Shown here: piece after piece, positions 42,844 to 44,936 of the stretch
Layout of the letters: every line of letters begins with the position of its first letter
How positions within the stretch are numbered: position 1 is the stretch's first letter
Assembly: GCA_003989085.1 (NCBI GenBank)
Contig: RXIV01000017.1
Span: 1-44,936, forward strand
Length of the DNA: 44,936 bases
Direction: 5' to 3'
Source of the DNA: Candidatus Competibacteraceae bacterium
GTDB lineage: Bacteria > Pseudomonadota > Gammaproteobacteria > Competibacterales > Competibacteraceae
The notes under the pieces: model-generated
Databases searched by the model: none
The model's input: the letters and a program-made list of their open reading frames with translations, nothing else
Told to the model about the DNA's origin: nothing
Translations under genes and position numbers: made by a program

Positions 42844-43521
42844 TTACGCGGGATGTGGCATTAAATTACCCAAATCGGAAACGACCTCCACCCGACACCA
42901 AACCGGTAAAGGGTTCTTTCGCAACTGGACATGAAGCATCTCGCGCTTGCTGTCCTCGGCAATCACGATAGCGATCACAAACAGTTCATCGGCGATGATT
43001 TCTTGAAACCCCAGTAGCTCCCTACCCCGATCAATTAACTTCCGGCATTTGTTAAGAAGCCGCTGATACTCTCCACCTTGTTCCACGAGAATTTGGCCCA
43101 GTCGCGCGGTTCTTCCATCGGAATCAAGATAGAAATGGTTTTGACCAAGATCCAGTAAATCAGCAAACCGTGAAAATGCCTGGATGAACTCCGTTCTGGT
43201 GAAGACCGGTCTAACCGTCTTCCCCAAACAGCAAAAGGCCAACACGCCATAAAGCCTCACCAGCGCTTGAGGCCCAAACGGAGTGGCGCTCTCCTCCGTC
43301 TCTCCCAAAGTCTTCGCGGCGGCGGGTGTTAGTTGGTAGTAAACCCGCTTGCCGTAGAGCGGCTGCGGCTGGAGGTATTCACCCGTCAGACGCCGCAAAA
43401 CGTTCTTCTCGCCGCCCGGTTTGGCATCGGGGAAAAACAACCGGCGCAAGGCTTCGGTCGTGGTCAAGCGGTAGCGCGCAACGTGCTTGAGGATTTCCTC
43501 ATCCCTTTCGGTGAGCGGCAT
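42844..43521 (-). CDS. Winged-helix plasmid protein, replication-relaxation-like
   Basis: A 225-aa protein. The N-terminal LTERDEEILKHVARYRLTTTEALRRLFF is a winged helix like that of the protein at 37960, so both belong to the same loose group found with conjugation genes. RRLTGEYLQPQPLYGKRVYYQLTPAAAK completes the wing. The C-terminal part is unassigned. It is the first gene of the minus-strand transfer block (42844, 42554, 39742, 38609), likely the DNA-binding or regulatory component. ATG at 43521 follows AAGGAGCC. Confidence 0.7.
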   Translation of the reverse strand: MPLTERDEEILKHVARYRLTTTEALRRLFFPDAKPGGEKNVLRRLTGEYLQPQPLYGKRVYYQLTPAAAKTLGETEESATPFGPQALVRLYGVLAFCCLGKTVRPVFTRTEFIQAFSRFADLLDLGQNHFYLDSDGRTARLGQILVEQGGEYQRLLNKCRKLIDRGRELLGFQEIIADELFVIAIVIAEDSKREMLHVQLRKNPLPVWCRVEVVSDLGNLMPHPA

Positions 43522-43592
43522 AACTGGCTCCTTCGATACTTACCGGTAGTGTAAGACATGACCGGATAACTCACCTTTCTGCCTACACCATA

Positions 43593-43626
43593 GCCCACAC
43601 CTTGCGCGGCAAGGCATGGTGTGGGC
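43593..43626. repeat. Strong hairpin upstream of the transfer block
   Basis: GCCCACACC (43593-43601) pairs perfectly with GGTGTGGGC (43618-43626). Inside, TTGC-GCG-GCAA forms a second small stem. It lies 72 bp upstream of the transfer block's first gene, opening a gene-free tract that runs to 44927. It might be a terminator-like or relaxase-recognised hairpin. Confidence 0.6.
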
Positions 43627-43685
43627 GAAAGAGTCGCTTCGGGGCTCCTACGCAGTGAAATAGCGGCTTCCCAAGGGGGTTACAC

Positions 43686-43962
43686 CACCTTGAGGTGCGC
43701 GCCCCAACCGTTAGTCCCCCCTAGGGGACTGCGCCCTTGGCGCGCGTGCGGCCTAGCACGCGGGTACGGAGACCCCGTTCAGGGGTCGGGAGTACCCGGG
43801 CAAGCCGGCCTAGGCTTGCCGGCCCCGGCCTAGGGGCCAACACCCCGGCCTAGGGGTGTGCCTCACAGCGTGCCCTAAGCACGCTTGAGGCTGGCCGTTC
43901 AGGCCGTGAGCGTCCAGCGAACAAGGGCACTCAGGCTCCGTCCAGGAGCCTGTAAGTGCCCT
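43686..43962. repeat. Tandem array of eleven hairpins with shared loops
   Basis: Successive inverted repeats fill 277 bp. Four have different stems but the identical loop GGCCTA: GCGTGC (43744-43761), GGCAAGCC (43799-43820), GGCCCC (43821-43838) and ACACCCC (43840-43859). AGTCCCC (43713-43730) has loop CCTA and AGCGTGC (43867-43885) has CCTAA. GACCCC (43771-43787) and GGCC (43893-43905) have loop GTTCA. The last (43924-43962) has CAGGCTCC around GTCCA and outer AGGGCAC/GTGCCCT arms. CACC-TTGA-GGTG and GCGCC-CTT-GGCGC complete the set. No protein-coding frame is credible. Confidence 0.8.
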
Positions 43963-44054
43963 GGGGTGGGCGGTCTGCGAGTTTTGCGAGCGGAACGCAG
44001 GAAGCGAAGCTTATTCCGCGAAGCGGAATAAAGAGTAGCGTGGTGGGGCCGTGA

Positions 44055-44180
44055 CAGGGGAATCTCCCAAGCGCGAGAGCGCGGGGGAATTCCCTGGGCA
44101 CGGAGAGAAAAAAGAGCTGCGCCATTTATGGCGCATCTGCATAAGGTGGCAAGCGGCGCGTTTTCCGCGAAGCGGAATAA
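44055..44180. repeat. Structured dispersed repeat, family A module, copy 3
   Basis: The long hairpin at 44055-44096 has outer CAGGG/CCCTG arms and the GCGC-GAGA-GCGC core. It is followed by TGCGCCA-TTTA-TGGCGCA (about 44117-44134) and TTCCGC-GAA-GCGGAA (about 44163-44177). A second TTCCGC-GAA-GCGGAA copy lies just before, at about 44013-44028. The modules match those at 1077-1247 in a different order. Confidence 0.7.
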
Positions 44181-44204
44181 GCAAAGCGCTGGGTGGGGTC
44201 GCGG

Positions 44205-44340
44205 CAAGGAATCTCCCAAGTACGAACGTACTGGGGAATTCCTTGAGCGCGATAAAAGGGCTTTAGCGTATTTCCCGCAAACAGCGGGAATGCGCAAAAG
44301 CCCGACAGACAAGAAGCGTCGCGCCAAGGATGGTGCGTCC
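44205..44340. repeat. Structured dispersed repeat, family A module, copy 4
   Basis: The long hairpin (44205-44245) has CAAGGAAT/ATTCCTTG-type arms and an AGTAC-GAAC-GTACT core in place of the GCGC core, a compensatory change. Then come GGGCTTT/AAAGCCC around TTCCCGC..GCGGGAA (about 44258-44302) and CGCGCC-AAGGAT-GGTGCG (about 44318-44335). Confidence 0.7.
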
Positions 44341-44445
44341 TATTACTCGGGGCGCGGGCGGCGCAAGCCGTCCGGGGGTTGTGATTCCCGCAAGGGAATA
44401 AGGGTGGCGGGTGTGGTGTGGTGGCTGCGGGGGCCGAACGCCGAA

Positions 44446-44480
44446 AGGATCTCCCAAGCACGAGAGCGCGGGGGAATCCT
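44446..44480. repeat. Family A long hairpin, copy 5
   Basis: AGGAT and ATCCT form the outer stem. CTCCC/GGGGG and a GCAC-GAGA-GCGC core with one mismatch are inside. An ATTCCCGCAAGGGAAT hairpin lies about 60 bp before it, at 44383-44400. Confidence 0.65.
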
Positions 44481-44527
44481 GAAGGCGTGAGGCAAGATTA
44501 AACGAGGCTCGCGAAGCGAGTCCGCTG

Positions 44528-44625
44528 AGGGGGCGTTGCGGGGTTTCCCCGCTAGAAGGGGGTATGTCGAAAACGGCTTGCCGTTTGAGACTAGGGGGAA
44601 GGCTTTCACCCCTCAAAAGGGTTTT
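44528..44625. repeat. Structured dispersed repeat, family B, copy 2
   Basis: This is the second copy of the block at 843-940, with the same order of stems and compensatory differences (GCGGGG/CCCCGC, AACGG/CCGTT). The final AGGGGGAAGGCTTTC hairpin is conserved. It again adjoins family A modules, so the two families tend to travel together. Confidence 0.65.
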
Positions 44626-44698
44626 AATATAGATAAGAAAACCAGCAGGGGGCGTTATTCATTGGTAAGTAGAGAGTGGATATGAGTCCGTGGTAGCC

Positions 44699-44820
44699 GG
44701 TATATCCAGAGCGCGCAAGCGCGATGGGATACCGCTTACCGGCATTGCGGATTTCCCGCGAAGCGGGAATCTGCTTAAATTCCAAGTAAGAACAAAGTCA
44801 CGCCAAAGATGGCGTGTCCG
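44699..44820. repeat. Structured dispersed repeat, family A module, copy 6
   Basis: The long hairpin (44699-44733) has GGTAT/ATACC arms and a GCGC-GCAA-GCGC core: the GAGA tetraloop is replaced by GCAA, another GNRA loop. It is followed by GCGGAT..ATCTGC around TTCCCGC-GAA-GCGGGAA (about 44747-44774) and CACGCC-AAAGAT-GGCGTG (about 44800-44817). Confidence 0.7.
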
Positions 44821-44927
44821 CTCAGGGGTGATGCCGCCGATTAGGCAGTTCCTTAAAGGCACCCGATTACCCACAATTTCCAACTCATTGTTAAGCTATG
44901 GTTTTTATCAGGTAGTGGGAAGGTGAC

Positions 44928-44936
44928 ATGAATGAG
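44928..44936 (+). CDS. Start of a gene running off the window
   Basis: ATG AAT GAG begins 4 nt after an AAGGTGA Shine-Dalgarno at the very end of the window. Only three codons are visible, so nothing can be said of the product. Its leader contains the family A copy 6 hairpins. Confidence 0.4.

Noticed and set aside
43731..43885. attC-like integron cassette sites
   Set aside because: The hairpins are short with invariant loops and lack the R'/R'' core boxes with extrahelical bases; there is no integron integrase.
44126..44926. Several 70-120-aa open frames on both strands with Arg/Pro/Gly-rich translations
   Set aside because: They run straight through the hairpin repeats, have no ribosome-binding sites or recognisable domains, and similar peptides appear wherever the repeats occur (also near 1076-1309 and 7154-7390).
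1..44936. CRISPR arrays, tRNA and rRNA genes
   Set aside because: No regular direct repeats with spacers and no tRNA or rRNA signatures were found by eye; the repeats seen are hairpin modules at irregular spacing.

Overview
The window looks like a stretch of an accessory replicon (a mobilisable or conjugative plasmid, or a large integrative element) from a proteobacterium, most likely a gammaproteobacterium. The evidence is proteobacterial-type housekeeping-like genes (FadR-type GntR regulator, AcuI, DddY), two ArdC-type antirestriction proteins, DUF2958, two replication-relaxation-like or winged-helix plasmid proteins, a type IV coupling protein, a tyrosine recombinase, and no rRNA, tRNA or core genes. 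Species assignment is not possible from the sequence alone.

Layout. 0.1-1.3 kb: a DUF2958 gene pair followed by structured repeats. 1.4-2.6 kb: an ATPase gene whose start lies inside a nested palindrome. 2.6-7.1 kb: a metabolic island with a divergent GntR regulator, acuI (acrylyl-CoA reductase) and dddY (periplasmic DMSP lyase), bounded by wrecked IS4 and Tn3-family transposase genes on the left and a truncated serine resolvase on the right. 7.1-12.3 kb: ardC, a gene-poor stretch, a secreted His/Tyr-rich miniprotein, an alpha/beta-hydrolase-like gene and a Fic protein. 12.4-24.4 kb, all on the minus strand: a defence island that reads as one long transcription unit, namely ietA-ietS-like AAA ATPase and subtilase, then hsdM, a 21-codon ORF, hsdS, hsdR, then a helicase with a C-terminal nuclease-like domain. 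24.6-35.0 kb: a tyrosine recombinase with a dif-like site just upstream, then an about 9.1-kb cargo enclosed by two direct copies of the recombinase gene's last 121 bp. The cargo carries a three-gene operon (DNA methyltransferase, Cas4-like Fe-S nuclease, Upf1/Dna2-like helicase), an ardC remnant, a 48-aa gene and an XRE-ImmA/PIN pair. 35.1-36.6 kb: a large protein with a possible HEPN motif. 36.8-43.5 kb: a second ardC and a transfer-like block with an eight-TM coupling protein. 43.6-44.9 kb: a gene-free tract of hairpins.

How it works together. The element seems to combine a selectable metabolic trait (cleaving DMSP to DMS and acrylate, then detoxifying acryloyl-CoA), a stack of anti-invader systems, antirestriction functions useful on entering a new host, and transfer and recombination functions. 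The most novel items are: the methyltransferase plus split Dna2-like nuclease/helicase operon; the hairpin array at 43.69-43.96 kb, whose stems differ while the loops stay constant; and two dispersed repeat families whose copies differ by compensatory changes, as expected of structured RNA or of single-stranded DNA recognition elements.
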